A stretch of DNA of 64,000 nucleotides, from the NCBI GenBank assembly GCA_003194525.1, contig NBIV01000001.1, positions 806,001-870,000 of the forward strand. The letters run 5' to 3'. Shown piece by piece: positions 30,010 through 41,082 of the stretch. The first letter of the stretch is position 1; every line of letters starts with the position of its first letter. The notes under the pieces are model-generated. The model saw nothing but the letters and a program-made list of their open reading frames with translations. It ran no database searches and was not told the DNA's origin. Both the position numbers and the translations under genes were made by a program. The DNA is from Gracilariopsis chorda (lineage: Eukaryota; Rhodophyta; Florideophyceae; Gracilariales; Gracilariaceae).

Positions 30010-31398
30010 ATGCAGTTCGAAAATGAGACTGGCACTCCCGGTGCCGTGTCCGACGCCGACGAAGTCAACGTTCAGGAAGATCAAGAAGACATTGATCGTG
30101 CATTTATTGCTGTTTTTTGGACCCAAATGGTCATGCTAGCTTTGTTTGAGGGGAAGACACTCTTTGCAAAGGATGGTACCAAACGCCCAAACAAAGCTCG
30201 AAATTTTGCAGGAGCACATCACCGATTGATGGTGCAGTATTTTTGGCCGGAAGGAAAAGAAAGACCAGATGGATCTTGTGCGCGTGGTCCGTTGTATAGT
30301 TCGCAGTTATTCAGACGGAGGTTTCGGTGTTCTCGCGATATATTTAACAAACTTCTTGTGGCCGTGTGCGCCGGTAATGATTATTTCCAGCAGGGTCTAC
30401 GAGCGGATGCTACAGGAAAGATTGGGGCTTCTCCGATACAAAAAGTATGTGCCTCATTCAGACAACTAGCGTACGGCATTCCTTCTGACACTTGTGATGA
30501 ACTGTTTTCCTTGTCGGAGACTGTAGCGCGCCAGTCATTGAAAGAGTTCTGCCGCACAATCGTGCTGCTATACGAAGGATTGTATCTATCTTTACCTACT
30601 AAGGAACAAATCGAGAAGATCGAAAAACAATTCGCCAAGGTGGGCTTTCCTGGATGTGTTGGGTGCTTAGATTGTTCAGGCGGAGATTGGAAAAATTGCC
30701 CTGTGGCATGGCAAGGAACTTATGTTGGTAAAGAGAAGACTCCATCTATGCGCATGGAAGTTATTTGTGATCTCGATCTACGATTGTGGCATGTTGCCTT
30801 TGGTTTTCCTGGGATGCTAAACGACCTAAACATTATGGATGTGAGTCCATTTTCTCCGCATTTCCTCGGTGGCACATGGCCAGATGACACACCGTGGTAC
30901 AAAGTTGCAGACGAATACTTTGACTGGTTTTATCTACTAACCGATGGTATCTATCCAGAATAAAGGGTGCTACTGCAGACAGTCATTGACGCACAAACTA
31001 AAGAAGAAAAAATGTTCGCGAGGCGACAGGAGGGGGTTCGCAAATCTGTAGAACGCGTTTTTGGGGTACTCTTCGCTCGATTTAATATATTGAAGTACCC
31101 AGGGCGACTGCACAAGAGGGCGGATCTTATAAACGTGTTGAAAGCTTGCTGCATCATACATAATATGATCGTCGAGGAGGAGAAAGAGTCCTACAGTGGT
31201 CATGGAGCAGGTGGTGTTCGACTGAGCGAGGAAAAAACGATCCAAATGGAAAGCATAAAAATGGCACGCTTGGAAACTGGAGTGGCGGCCAGGGCCTTTA
31301 CCGAACGACTAGGGGACACGATTGAACCAAACAAGAGCTCATCGGATCACCGAAGACTGAAGAAGAATTTAATGAAACATATCACTCAAGCATATTAA
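30010..31398 (+). pseudogene. PIF/Harbinger transposase, one in-frame stop
   Basis: From the ATG at 30010 the frame reads a near-complete Harbinger (DDE_4) transposase: FRRRFRCSRDIFNKLL, the QKVCASFRQLAYG block, FCRTIVLLYEGLYLSLPT, GCLDCSGGDWKNCP (first Asp), FGFPGMLNDLNIMD (second Asp), DGIYPE, then a TAA at 30961-30963, and in the same frame ARRQEGVRKSVERVFGVLFARF (the Glu) and ILHNM-like CCIIHNMIVEEE. All three catalytic residues are present. The TAA falls where the family has Trp after DGIYPx. A single stop suggests recent inactivation, with read-through less likely. The protein cuts and pastes the element into TWA-type targets. Confidence 0.88.
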
Positions 31399-31400
31399 TA

Positions 31401-32075
31401 TCAATCAATGAGTACCTCGATTCCTACTTTGCTGGATGTCGAATCGCGAGGAGTTCTGATCGGGTCATCGGAAATAGCACTGTCCTTATTACTCGCGAGA
31501 GTGTTCGGGTTGTTCCAATCGTTACTACCTTTTAGAGTATCCAACCTCTCCATCAGACTTTTCTCTACCCTAGCGAGTATTTTCTCTTTTAAACCTTCCG
31601 ATATGTTTGTGCTTAAAAGCGACAGCTGATAGCGTTCTTCCTCTCGTGCGTCCTTCATTAAAAGGTACTGCTGCTTACGGTGGTTCGTTACCATTATACT
31701 TTCCAATTGTTTTTTCTTAATACTGTTGCTCTCGAACGAGGCCTCACTGAGGCGCTTTATACCACGTGCTCTTTCATCCAGCGATGCAAATAAGCGTGCC
31801 TCCAGCTTGGCTTCCTTGGTACCCATCGGGCGGGAGTCATTCTTTTTCGCCACACAGTTGGTCGAATTGGTTTCACCTTCCGTTTTCACACCAGCACTGT
31901 CAATGTTTTTATCCTTGCCAACTTCATCCAGTTGTTCTACATTTTCAACTGGTTTTGCGAAACCTTCCATTTCTGCACACAACGGAACATTAACATCCTC
32001 CTTAACACTAGCGAGGTTCTGTGTACGTTGCCGTACATCTAAAAGCAGTTGTCCTTCTGTCATCCACTCCCACAC
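31401..32075 (-). CDS. Harbinger partner ORF (NAM-associated/Myb-like accessory), 5' end disrupted
   Basis: Convergent with the transposase (2 bp between stops). The protein is charged with a long helix, and carries SRPMGTKEAKLEARL followed by KKKQLESIMVTNHRKQQ and ARVEKSLMERL: the pattern of the NAM-associated C-terminal domain found in the second protein of plant PIF/Harbinger elements, which binds DNA and helps the transposase. There is no ATG at the apparent start (GTG); the frame continues to the solo LTR at 32085, so the N terminus is cut or lies beyond it. Confidence 0.6.
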   Translation of the reverse strand: MWEWMTEGQLLLDVRQRTQNLASVKEDVNVPLCAEMEGFAKPVENVEQLDEVGKDKNIDSAGVKTEGETNSTNCVAKKNDSRPMGTKEAKLEARLFASLDERARGIKRLSEASFESNSIKKKQLESIMVTNHRKQQYLLMKDAREEERYQLSLLSTNISEGLKEKILARVEKSLMERLDTLKGSNDWNNPNTLASNKDSAISDDPIRTPRDSTSSKVGIEVLID

Positions 32076-32084
32076 CTTGAAATA

Positions 32085-32911
32085 TGTAGTGCAACGCCCT
32101 CAAGGAGGGATTCTTGGTACTTGAACGCTTTCCCGATATTATCGGTTGTGTAGTTTGTATATGAAGTACGCCCCACTATGGTGGATATGGACACGTGGGA
32201 CACGGTTTTGGGTCAATTGGCGGTTGGCCATAGTAGTGGATGTTGCCACGAAATGTGGAGTATTTTAGTTAATCTTATTTATTATTTTCACACCCATTTC
32301 TGGGAAGCTAGTACTTAGTGCGACGGCGCACTGCCGTCGCACCAGTAAACCTTCCCCGAAAAAGGGACCCCAACTTGGGGAATTGGCTCTAATTGTTGCC
32401 GCTTGCGCGCGTACTCTACTCCTCCTTGGAGGAAAACGCCGTGAACCACGGGACATCTGACCCCCTTGCACATCTAAAGAGACCCATCACTGGGAGTATA
32501 ATTGTTCCAATTGCATTGATGTTTCGCCCTGTATAGGGATATTGTTACCGGCATCGCCGTTCGTCCCCGTCGCTCTCGCGACTCACTTCGTCCTCTTTTT
32601 CTCCTCTTCGCCCTTCCTTTTTCCCGTTTTTAGGGTAGCACCTCCCGCTATCCGCGGCTCTCGTGTGCGCATCCGCTCACACACCCCCACTTACGTGGAA
32701 ACCTTCCTCTGGCGAAGACGTATTCCCGCTCTCGCAGATACCGATTCTTGTCCAAAACCCTCTTGCGCTAGTCGCGCAGGGTGGGCTCGGTCTTACAAAC
32801 CGGCTCCCCCGTGCCACCCATAGAGGGGCTCTACCCAACTGGGTTGACCTCCACGGAGGAAAGATCCCGAACGTCTTTCGGTGTTTCTCCCCTTTGGGGC
32901 GTTGCACCACA
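32085..32911 (+). mobile_element. Solo LTR, copy A
   Basis: An 827-bp unit starting TGTAGTGCAACGCCC and ending GGGCGTTGCACCACA, so the ends are TG..CA and inverted copies of each other for ~13 bp. It is flanked by AAATA on both sides (32080-32084; right copy overlaps 32911-32915). A nearly identical unit lies at 49685-50509, and a diverged reverse-oriented relative at 44587-45511. No internal coding region adjoins it, so it is a solo LTR left by recombination between two LTRs, or possibly a non-coding TIR element. Strand is relative. Confidence 0.8.
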
Positions 32912-33831
32912 AATAGCGCCACCTATGAGACACTACCAGTCTGCAAAAGGAATACAGGATGATGCTGAGAACTCTTTAAGTTTTTCAGCAAGTGAGAGGA
33001 CCTTGCGCCTTTCTGGAGTCACAAAGTGTTGTGTTTGATCCCATCAACATCCTATAAAGGGTAAATAGTCTTTGACGACTTCTCCCGGCCTGCATGACTT
33101 TGAATCTTAGCTTGGCACCTTGGCTGCTGGGAAAACGCCCTTGACGATGCATTGCAGTGCGATTACAGCTTTATTGCTCCATCCTGCGACGGCAACTGAG
33201 ATGTCGTCAACTATTTGAAGAAGTACTGCTCTTTGCACTCCAACGCGGCATGCTCCGCTTTCGCTGGTGAGGGTATGCAGGACTACGTCGCACGTTGGTG
33301 TGAAGCGCGATTGTTTGAAAATGTAGAAGGATTCCTGTAACAAAGCCCCTACGAAAATGTGTGCAATATGAACAGACCATTTGAAACCCATCGGCACGGT
33401 ATAGCCTGACAGTGTCGCAAGAGGTTGTACTTGCATGTTGTGTTTTTCGCGAGCCTTTTGCAGAGCCTGCGGTGAAGCTCGTGAGAGATTTGCGATAGGT
33501 ATACCTTTGGCATGGGAAACAGTCAGGCAATTTTGGTTGGGAGCGTGATGTTGTGAAACATATTTTCGACGTCGAGATAAAAGCCCGATATCGTTTGTGT
33601 GCCGGTGCATACCTTACTGGTAATGCTTGGATCGGGGAGGGTTGTGTCTGGCGGATCAAGCATGAGAGCATTTTGGACCTGCAGCTATGGAATGAGACGG
33701 TCTTTAGTTGGCGACTTCGTGACTACGAACATATTCATCTCGATGGCGTCTGCAAGTTTTGAATAGGAAGCGTCTTCGTGCTGTACAACTGACCACCTAA
33801 ACATCCCAGAATTTTCTGCCCTCTTTAGCAG
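32912..33831 (-). pseudogene. Reverse transcriptase, catalytic part (3' segment of a split element)
   Basis: Read on the minus strand with frame breaks: MNMFVVTKSPTKDRLIP, then LDVENMFHN near 33570 (motif A Asp), PMGFKWSVHIAH near 33387 (motif B), IVDDISVA near 33207 (motif C, the paired Asp), and a connection region YLPFIGC..TPERRKVLSLAEKL down to about 32915. These are the palm and thumb of a retrotransposon RT, broken by several stops and shifts. The segment joins, without loss, to the part at 38626-39622 on the other side of the Copia insertion. The RT is not Copia-like (VDD context, DVENMFHN). No RNase H is visible before the sequence ends at solo LTR A. Confidence 0.72.
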
Positions 33832-34011
33832 TGTGACGCTGAAAGCATGCCTCCCTCATGGAGGTCTGTTTACTCAGGAAGGTGACTCTATTTCAAGGGC
33901 ACCGTCGTCGTTAATCGTGTGCGTGTCGTGTTGACACTGGTGACAGTTGTAAGGCTCTGAACGTGAACGGAGGTTGTCCCAACTCTTTGTGTCTTTGTAA
34001 GGCTCGTCACA
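33832..34011 (-). repeat. Copia 3' LTR, 180 bp with extra 48 bp
   Basis: Matches the other LTR closely but carries 48 additional bases between two copies of TGTAAGGCTC (33947 and 33995), beginning TGAACGTGAACGGAGG. It looks like an insertion between short direct repeats in this LTR, or a deletion in the other. The pol frame ends inside this LTR (34009-34007). Confidence 0.88.
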
Positions 34012-37000
34012 CTCCCCTGGAGTTGGGGTAAGCTTCGTGGGGTCGTATATGTAGTGCGCGGATCATGCGCACGAATACTTGTCGCTTCACAGCCTTGGTC
34101 ATAATGTCCGCGAGCATGTGCGTGGTTGGTATGTGTTTGAGTTTGATGTGTCTCTTGCGTATGTGGTCTTGGATGTAGTGTCGTCACAGATCGATGTATT
34201 TCCGTTTCTTTGTCGGTGCGGTGTTATTAGCTACGTCAATCGCCGATGTGTTATCGATGTGCAACGTGGTTGGCGTCGTTGTCGTGCATCCCATGTCAAA
34301 GAGGAGTCGCCTTATCCATTGGATTTGTTGTGCTGCGGAGCAGGAGGCGACGTACTCGGCTTCACAAGTAGAGAGAGCAGTGATGTGTTGTTTTTTGGGG
34401 TACCACATAAATGGAGTTCCGTTGAAGCAGTGTACTGTGCCTGACATGGATTTGCGATCCGTGGTGTCGCCTGCGTGGTCTGCGTCCGAGTAGGTGTGGT
34501 AGTACCGCAATAGGCTGGAAATGTCAAACGAGGCGGTTGTGTGTTTCATTAATATGCCAAGGTTAGTGGTGCCTTTGAGATACCGCATCAAGCTTTTCAG
34601 TGCTTTCCAGTGTCGGTCGCAGGGATTGGAGAGGGCCGCGGCGAGTTTTTTGACGATGTAGAAGATGTCCGGACCGGTGGAATCTGCGATGTAGCGAAGT
34701 TCTCCAACGATTGATTGGTACGACTCATTAGAATATGGGAATGGTTTGTCGAGGTTAGTGGTTTTGTGCAAATCTATGCCATCGGGAAAAGGTGTTTGTT
34801 TCGGGTTGCAGGTTTCGAGCTTGAGTCGATGTAAGAGGGCAGTTATGGCGTGTGGTTGTGAGAGGTGAATATCGCCGTTGCCTGTGCGCTGTACTTTCCA
34901 TCCGAGGTAACTGTTTGGGAAACCAGGACGCTTCACGACTTTGTATTTGTCTAGCAAAGCGTGGTAGAGGCTGTCAATTTCTTGTGTTGATGTAGATGTG
35001 ACTTTATAGTCGTCGATTGTGACACATATGAAAGTGGTTTCTCCGGCGCAATGTTTGATAAATAAGCATGGGTCTGCGTCGGATTGTGTGAATCCGATGG
35101 ATTTCAAGTACTTGGTGTTCTTCGTTAGGTAAATGTGTCCTGCTGATTTTCCGCCGTATAAGTTACCTATTAGGAGTCCGGTGTGGTTGTGATGTTTAAA
35201 TGTGCCGTCGAATTGGGGTAGCTCCTTCACGTAAACTGGTTTCTCGTATTCAAATTTCTCCTCGAGGAAAGCGGACTTGATATCGAAATGTTCGACATGG
35301 AGCCGAAAGGTAGCCGCCATTGCCAGCAGTAGGCGGCTGGTGACTCGATCGGCTGTATACGTGGTGGTTTTGTTGGGGTCATAATGAACGTGTGGCACCA
35401 TTTTGTCTCCTCTTACGACGCAGCGCGCACGCCTGCCAATGATTTTGTTCGAGGTATCGCGTTTGTAAATGTAGGTCATGCGGAGTGGGAGCAGTTTGAT
35501 GTGTGCTGGAACTTGCGAATTCGGTATCCATTTGATGATGCTGTTGTCCTTAATGTATTGTAGTTCGGAGTTGTGGGCCTTGCGCCAGTGATCAGCATCG
35601 GGGTATTTCCTCGCTTGGGATCGTGATAGGGGTGGTGGTGTTCTGTATGTGATCCTGAGCGGGATAGGGTGAGGTGTAAAGGCTTTATGCGCGTGTGAGA
35701 CGCCTACTACGGTCTTTGATGGGTCGGTGTGTGGGTGGTAGGGTTTGAAATCTTTGATCCGCGTATGAAAGACACGGTTCGTCTTTGTTTCGAGGACTGC
35801 GATTGTGGAGTCGTTGAGAGGGTGTAGGTAGCGACAGAGCGTGGCTCGATGTTGCAGTTTCTTGCGGGTTGATTTGTTGGTTTGTGTTGGTGTTGTGCCG
35901 TACTGGCCAAAGATGAATAGATCTCGTGAAGACGGAGTTGTGCCGAACCAGTCGGTGTATGGTCTTCGATTAGTACCAGAGTGCAATGTTCGGTTGTATT
36001 TGTGAGTTATGTCTCGCAGTGCGTCTTCCCAATATTTGTCGGGGAGATTACTATGTGTCAGGGCGGCTCTTGTGGCGGCCAGAAGCGTTGAGTTGATACG
36101 CTCTGCTATTCCGTTTTGTTGTGGCGTGTATAGGAGAGATGTCGAGTGGTGTAGCTCGTGTAATTCGTACACGTCGTGGGCTTTTCTTGATATATGTTCT
36201 TTCGCGTTGTCGGTACGCAGTGCTTGGACCTGTCGACCAGTAGAATGGTGTATATCCTTGAGTACTGAGCTGATGCGGGCGGGTAGGTGTTGGCGGCTCG
36301 GCATGAAGTCCAGGATGAGGTATCGGGATTCATTGTCAATGAAAGTAGTGAAATAGCTATTTCCTTGCCGGGATTTGGGTGTAATGGGGCCACATATGTC
36401 GCTGCCGAGAGACATGTGAGCAAGTCGAGGTCTGGTGATGCGCTTGTATTGTGTGGGACGTTGTTTGGCTAGACGGCAGGGTTGGCACGTAATTGTGGGA
36501 ATTGGGGATTTCAGTGATGCCGGGAGGTGTTGTAGCAGGGATCTTTTTGCCATTTGTTGTAGGGTATGTGGCTTGACGTGATTGAAGATGAGATGGAACT
36601 TGTGGAAGTCGTGGGTGATCTTGGGGTTTTCGTCGGTCGGAAAAGGATGCGATGTTGGGATTTGTATGATTGGTGGTTTGTGTGGGATCGTTGAGGCAGT
36701 GATGTGTTCTGTAGCTCTTTTACCATTGTGTTTGTATCGGGGTTTATGCTGTTGGTGTATTTTTTGGGGGGTGGGGACTGGTGTAGTACGGGAGGCAAAG
36801 ACAGAGCTAGTTTGTTTGTTGTGGCGGTCGGGGATGTAGAGTCCGTTGTGGATTGTGGCTGTTCCAATACAGGGAGGGAAACGTGGGTTTAGAGTGTTGA
36901 TGATGTAGGCCCGATGTGGAGTGAATGATACCAGGCCCCACTTCTTTGCTGTGTCATGTACTGATAACAGGGGTCTTGAGATCCTTGAGTTGGCCACAGC

Positions 37001-38467
37001 GGGTACATCAAATTGATATCCAACATTAGTTTTCACCTGAATAGGACCGGCGTGCGTTGCGTGAGAGGTCGTTTCGGTAGCAGTTTTTGTTAGTATGGGG
37101 TTTTCCAGCGCGTGCATCGTTGTCGTAGGTGTGGGAACGTGGATGGGCGATGCTGCTGAGTCAAGAGCAAACGTACTCGTTACGTCATTGTCGTCGTCGT
37201 TTGCGTAGGGCGTGAAGGGGTCCTCGGTAGCGACTGCGTTCGCCTCCGTTTTGCGTCGCATGCGTCGACCGGGGGTGCGCTCCCTCGTGGTGGCGAATTG
37301 TTGTTGCGGCTGTGGTTGAGGAAACACAGGAGGAGTGTAGAAGGGGTTCGCTCTCTGGGGCGTCAATTCTGATGGGGCTTGGAAGGACGGTGGTGGTGGC
37401 GCGTATGAAGGATACTGAGGTGGGCTGTACATATAATACGGGAACCGAGAGTAAAACTGCTGCTGCCACATTGGAGGCGCGTAGAAACCACTTCCACGTC
37501 CACCTCGCCCACGGCCTCCCCTGCGGCCACGAGGGCGTGCGCGGAGGGCTCTTGATTCAGTCTAGATTGAGGTACTGGCAGTACCGCTGCGGAGGTTGGC
37601 CCTGCCTTCTGCTGTCTTCAATCTTGTCTCGAATTTGGCGATAGTTTTGGGAACACTGTTGGAATCGTACCAAGTGTCAACGATAGTTTGAAAATGTGGA
37701 ATTCCGCCGAGGCCTCTGATCATGAAGTCTATCGTGGTTGATTGTAACTTAGCGTTGGAAAATTTGGTTGTAACCATCTTCGATCGGATTGCTCTATGTT
37801 TTTTCACGTATTCTGCGATGGACATGTCTGGTTCAAGAGTAGTATATTCGGCCTCTTGGCGGAGTAACTGGTGGTCAGCGGTTGTCGCATATTGGATACT
37901 TGAGGATACAGCGTTGATAATCTCTATGAGCTGTGTGTCTGGTCCGATGTCGATGGGTATGTCGAGATCTTCGGGGATACTGCGCGTCAGATGTGTGCGT
38001 AATTTAGCTCTTTGTCAGCGGTAGAGATTGTGGTTTGCACTCGTTGGGGGAGGGGGTTGATGTTCTTCGGCGATAAAGTTTTCCATGTCGTTCATTATCA
38101 CGAAATCTTCTATGGCCGTTTTCCATGCATTTAGATTGGTACCATCTTCTTTCAGGGTTGGAAAGGCTGGCGCATGCAATTCGGTATAGTTGGACGGAGC
38201 AGCCATTGGTGTTGGTAGTAAGGTGTGGGGAATGTTCGTTGCCACAGCGGCAGGGGTTCCGAGAGGCGTTGGGCTTGCAGGAGGCGTTATTCCGGTATTT
38301 GGCTCGGTTTCTTGAGTGTGGCTCATTTCGTGAAAGATATGTGCGGTTTGAGGCTTTGTGGTTTGGCGTTGAGGTGTGGAGATATAATTTTGGTAGCGTT
38401 GTGGCCTGTTGTTTCGTGTCGTTCGCTTTGGGTATCTATTGGGGTTGGATGTGGTGGGCTTAGGCAT
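34007..38467 (-). pseudogene. Copia gag-pol polyprotein frame with three in-frame stops
   Basis: One frame runs from an ATG at 38467 to 34007. Gag (to ~37560) ends in an RG-rich tract instead of a visible CCHC knuckle. Then protease (ALDSAASPI), the GAG-pre-integrase region (H..H..CQPCRLAKQ), integrase core (GSDICGP, RTDNAKEH, NGIAERINS), RT (WRKAHNSELQYIKDNSIIKW, HFDIKSAFLE, FICVTIDDYKV) and RNase H (YSDADHAGDTTDRKSMSG, CEAEYVAS). Three stops interrupt it: TGA at 38017-38015, TAG at 37564-37562 and TGA at 34186-34184. Each is one C-to-T change from Arg CGA or Gln CAG. All catalytic blocks are otherwise intact. The RT motif is IDD, not the usual VDD. Confidence 0.92.
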
Positions 38468-38493
38468 GTGTGGTAGCGTGGGTGCCCATAACC

Positions 38494-38625
38494 TGTGACG
38501 CTGAAAGCATGCCTCCCTCATGGAGGTCGGTTTACTCAGGAAGGTGACTCTATTTCAAGGGCACCGTCGTCGTTAATCGTGTGCGTGTCGTGTGGACACT
38601 GGTGACAGTTGTAAGGCTCGTCACA
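38494..38625 (-). repeat. Copia 5' LTR, 132 bp
   Basis: TGTGACGCTGAAAGC to GGCTCGTCACA in plus orientation. It differs from the other LTR at only a few positions besides the 48-bp indel, indicating recent insertion. Confidence 0.9.
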
Positions 38626-39622
38626 AGCAGCTTGGTATACTCAGTATTGCTGGCGTGCAGCAAGGGGCGTGGAAGCCGATCATCAACAGGTCCACAGAGT
38701 TTCTGCGTGAGAGTCTGAAGACGTCCGCGTGGGTTGCTTGGGGAGAAAAGTCGTTGCACGTCGCTGTCGAGAAGCGAGAGCCAAAGACGAGCTAGTTTGG
38801 GTGACGGTATTTCAAGCTGTGCTGGTAGAGAGAAGCGACTTGCAACGATGCGCTTAAAGACCCCGCGACTGAGGGAGTCTTTGGGGTTTTGAAAGAGTTG
38901 CTGCAACCTTTTTTGTGCGTCGTGCAAGGAGTCGAATTGTATGGGATGTCTGTGGTATGGTGGGGGTGAGTATTTTTCCATGGCCATGCTGCGGTCGAAA
39001 CTAGAAAGCTGCTGCACTATGCTGGCTTTGGCAGCCTGTTGCCTGGAAGCGACGTTCTTCTTTGGTGGAGGGAGTTCGGAACTTCCAAGGTAGAGAAAAG
39101 AGAGAGGACAGCAGAGAGTTTGCTCGGATGTATAGGGGTGATTTTTGGGGAAGAAGGGATAGGGGAAAGATGCGATGACGGGTTGCGAGTGTTTCCCCCT
39201 TGCGGGCTTGGCGTTGAGCTGCAGGAGGCATTTGCGCATTTTTGCACGGCTTTGAGCCTCTTCCGCTGCGAGTTTTGTGCTTCGCATCTGAAATGGCTTT
39301 TATAGCTGTGCATCGTTTCTTCTTCTGATTGAGGCTTCTGAGGATCTCTTCCAACAGCTTTGCCGACCTGACTGTTCCTTGAGGCACGTTCCCGAGAAGC
39401 GGAATGGTCTCTTCCCATGTTTTTCTTTAGTCCGCGTAGTCTCCGCGTGACACTGATTCCTCTACGTGAAGAATTGCGAGGAGCCTGTAAAATGCGACTT
39501 TGAGGGCCGGGACCCGTTCCATTGCCTGTTTGGGGCTCTCGAAGGTGAGCATGGTCAATCAGCCTAGGGTGGATGCTTCCATTTCTGCTGCTAAGGGTTG
39601 TCCTGATGCAGATTTTCTCCAA
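38626..39622 (-). pseudogene. N-terminal part of the RT polyprotein, upstream of the Copia insertion
   Basis: Several overlapping minus-strand frames. The last (39287-38626) is long and protein-like (FDSLHDAQKRLQQLFQNPKD, ARLWLSLLDSDVQRLFSP, HASNTEYTKL) and continues in frame into the RT segment at 33831 once the Copia element and one target copy are disregarded. Before that the frames are Lys/Ser/Arg-rich and shift twice. It is the region between gag and RT of the older retroelement; no zinc knuckle is visible. Confidence 0.55.
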
Positions 39623-40146
39623 TGTTGGAACTTGCTGGAGAGGAAGGTGGGGATGTCTGCCCCTCCTGCATTCAGCATGTTCAAGATTGAGGGGCCTAGT
39701 AGGCGGTCGACGAAGAGGCTCGCGGAGGACATTCCCTTTCCCGGGTAACGCTTTAGGGTTGCATTCTCAGCTTCCTCAAATCCTATTGTGTAGTTTTGAG
39801 TAACAAGCAGAGCCTGCGGAATGCGACTTCGAGGGCCGGGACCCGTTCCATTGCCTGTTTGGTGCTTCCGAAGTTGAGCATGGTCAAGTGAGTTATGCGG
39901 CCTAGGGTGGATGCTTCCATTTCTGCTGCCAAGGGTTGTCTTGACGCACATCTTTTCCAATGTTGGAACTTGCTGGAGAGGAAGGTGGGGATATCTGCCC
40001 CTCCTGCATTCAGCATGTTCAAGATTGAGGGGCCTAGTAGGCGGTGGACAACGAGGCTCGTGGAGGACATTCCCTTTCCCGGGTGTGCTTTAGGGTTGCA
40101 TTCTCAGCTTCCTGTAATCCTATTGTGTAATTTTGAGGAACAACCA
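39481..40146 (-). repeat. Tandem duplication (two ~330-bp units) inside a gag-like region
   Basis: 39481-39809 and 39810-40146 are near-copies, both starting GAGCCTG, with CCTAGGGTGGATGCTTCCA at 39563 and 39901; a 9-nt indel separates them. On the minus strand each encodes the same ~95-residue block (RLLGPSILNMLNAGGADIP, SSKFQHW, ASTLG), reading like a capsid domain present twice. Confidence 0.85.
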
Positions 40147-40153
40147 AACCTTT

Positions 40154-40805
40154 CTATCTTTTCTTTGGCGGCCCTTCATCGTCTTCGTCTGAAATCCCGT
40201 TGTCCAAAACTGGGTTTGAAACAGGATTGCTGGTGGCGGCGAAGAGCGCAGCGAGAGGGCCGGTGGTGATTGGAACCTGGTGGGCAGGCACGATCGAGTT
40301 GGCGAGAGGTGGGAGGTTGTCCAGTGCTGGTGTAGCTTGGCCAGTGTGCAGCGGATAGTTCTGGCGCACCCCGTCAAGTTGCCCCCCTATTGCTATAGCT
40401 GCGGCTTTGGAGGGGTTGGCTGTAGAGAAGGTTCTTGGAGAGAGAATGGTGTCTGTGGGAAAGGCCTTTTCCATAAGTTCCAGAAGGTCGTTGGCGTTTT
40501 CATGAGACATCTTCAAGATATCTGCTTTGGAAATGTCTATGAGAGGTTTTAGGCTCGTGGAGGCCCTATTGGAGGGGTTTTCTTGAGCAGCTTTCTCCTG
40601 GTCACGAATTCGGAATATCTCAGCTAGTAGCTCTTCTTTGGTGGGGGGTTGCTGAGAACGTATAACGAACGTGTGCGGGAGTACCCTGCACTATTGCCAG
40701 CAGCTGGTCTGTGTCAAGGGAGGTCATGTAGAAAAGATGGCCTTTGTTGCTTAAGCATCCATAAGTGGTAATTTGGCTGGTGCCAGTGGAGGGCTGAGAG
40801 GCCAT
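40154..40805 (-). pseudogene. Gag-like N-terminal fragment of the older retroelement
   Basis: Starts MASQPSTGTSQITTYGC at 40805, shifts frame near 40620, continues from 40516 (ANDLLELMEKAFPTDTIL) through a Pro/Ala-rich stretch to DEDDEGPPKKR and a stop at 40154, just before the duplicated capsid-like block. The order (helical region, acidic/basic tail, repeat block, RT) suggests gag, but no motif proves it. Confidence 0.4.
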
Positions 40806-41082
40806 GATGAGGTTAGGAAACGGTTGAAGGCTTAGGTGAAGAATGGGTTCCGGCGAGTGGCAGTGTTTATCAAAGGGAGATCGATCGGAGTAGATTCAAA
40901 GAGAGGGAGGTGTATGCGGATCAAGGACCTGCTTAAGTAGGGAGTATGCTGATCACGTCGGATCAGTATCCCGGTTTGGTGTGGAAGCACTGTAATCTTG
41001 GACGTTAGGGTTGGGTTGATAGATCCGTTACGCTCGGGATGTTTGGTTCGCGATGAGAGCTTCTGTTTTATGACAAACAGCA

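Larger units (their letters stand above)
33832..38625 (-). mobile_element. Full-length Ty1/Copia LTR retrotransposon with 5-bp target duplication
   Basis: Element of 4794 bp. Both LTRs begin TGTGACG and end CGTCACA; AGCAG flanks the element on both sides (33827-33831 and 38626-38630). On the coding (minus) strand, a purine-rich tract (AGGGGAG) precedes the 3' LTR. The sequence just inside the 5' LTR (GGTTATGGGCACC) is the expected place for a tRNA primer site, not assigned. One long gag-pol frame fills the interior (listed separately). It sits inside an older RT gene. Confidence 0.93.

Noticed and set aside
33888..34187. 99-codon minus-strand ORF at the Copia 3' end
   Set aside because: It is an alternative frame; the true pol frame continues past the TGA at 34186 to 34007 with conserved LADIMTKAV-type sequence.
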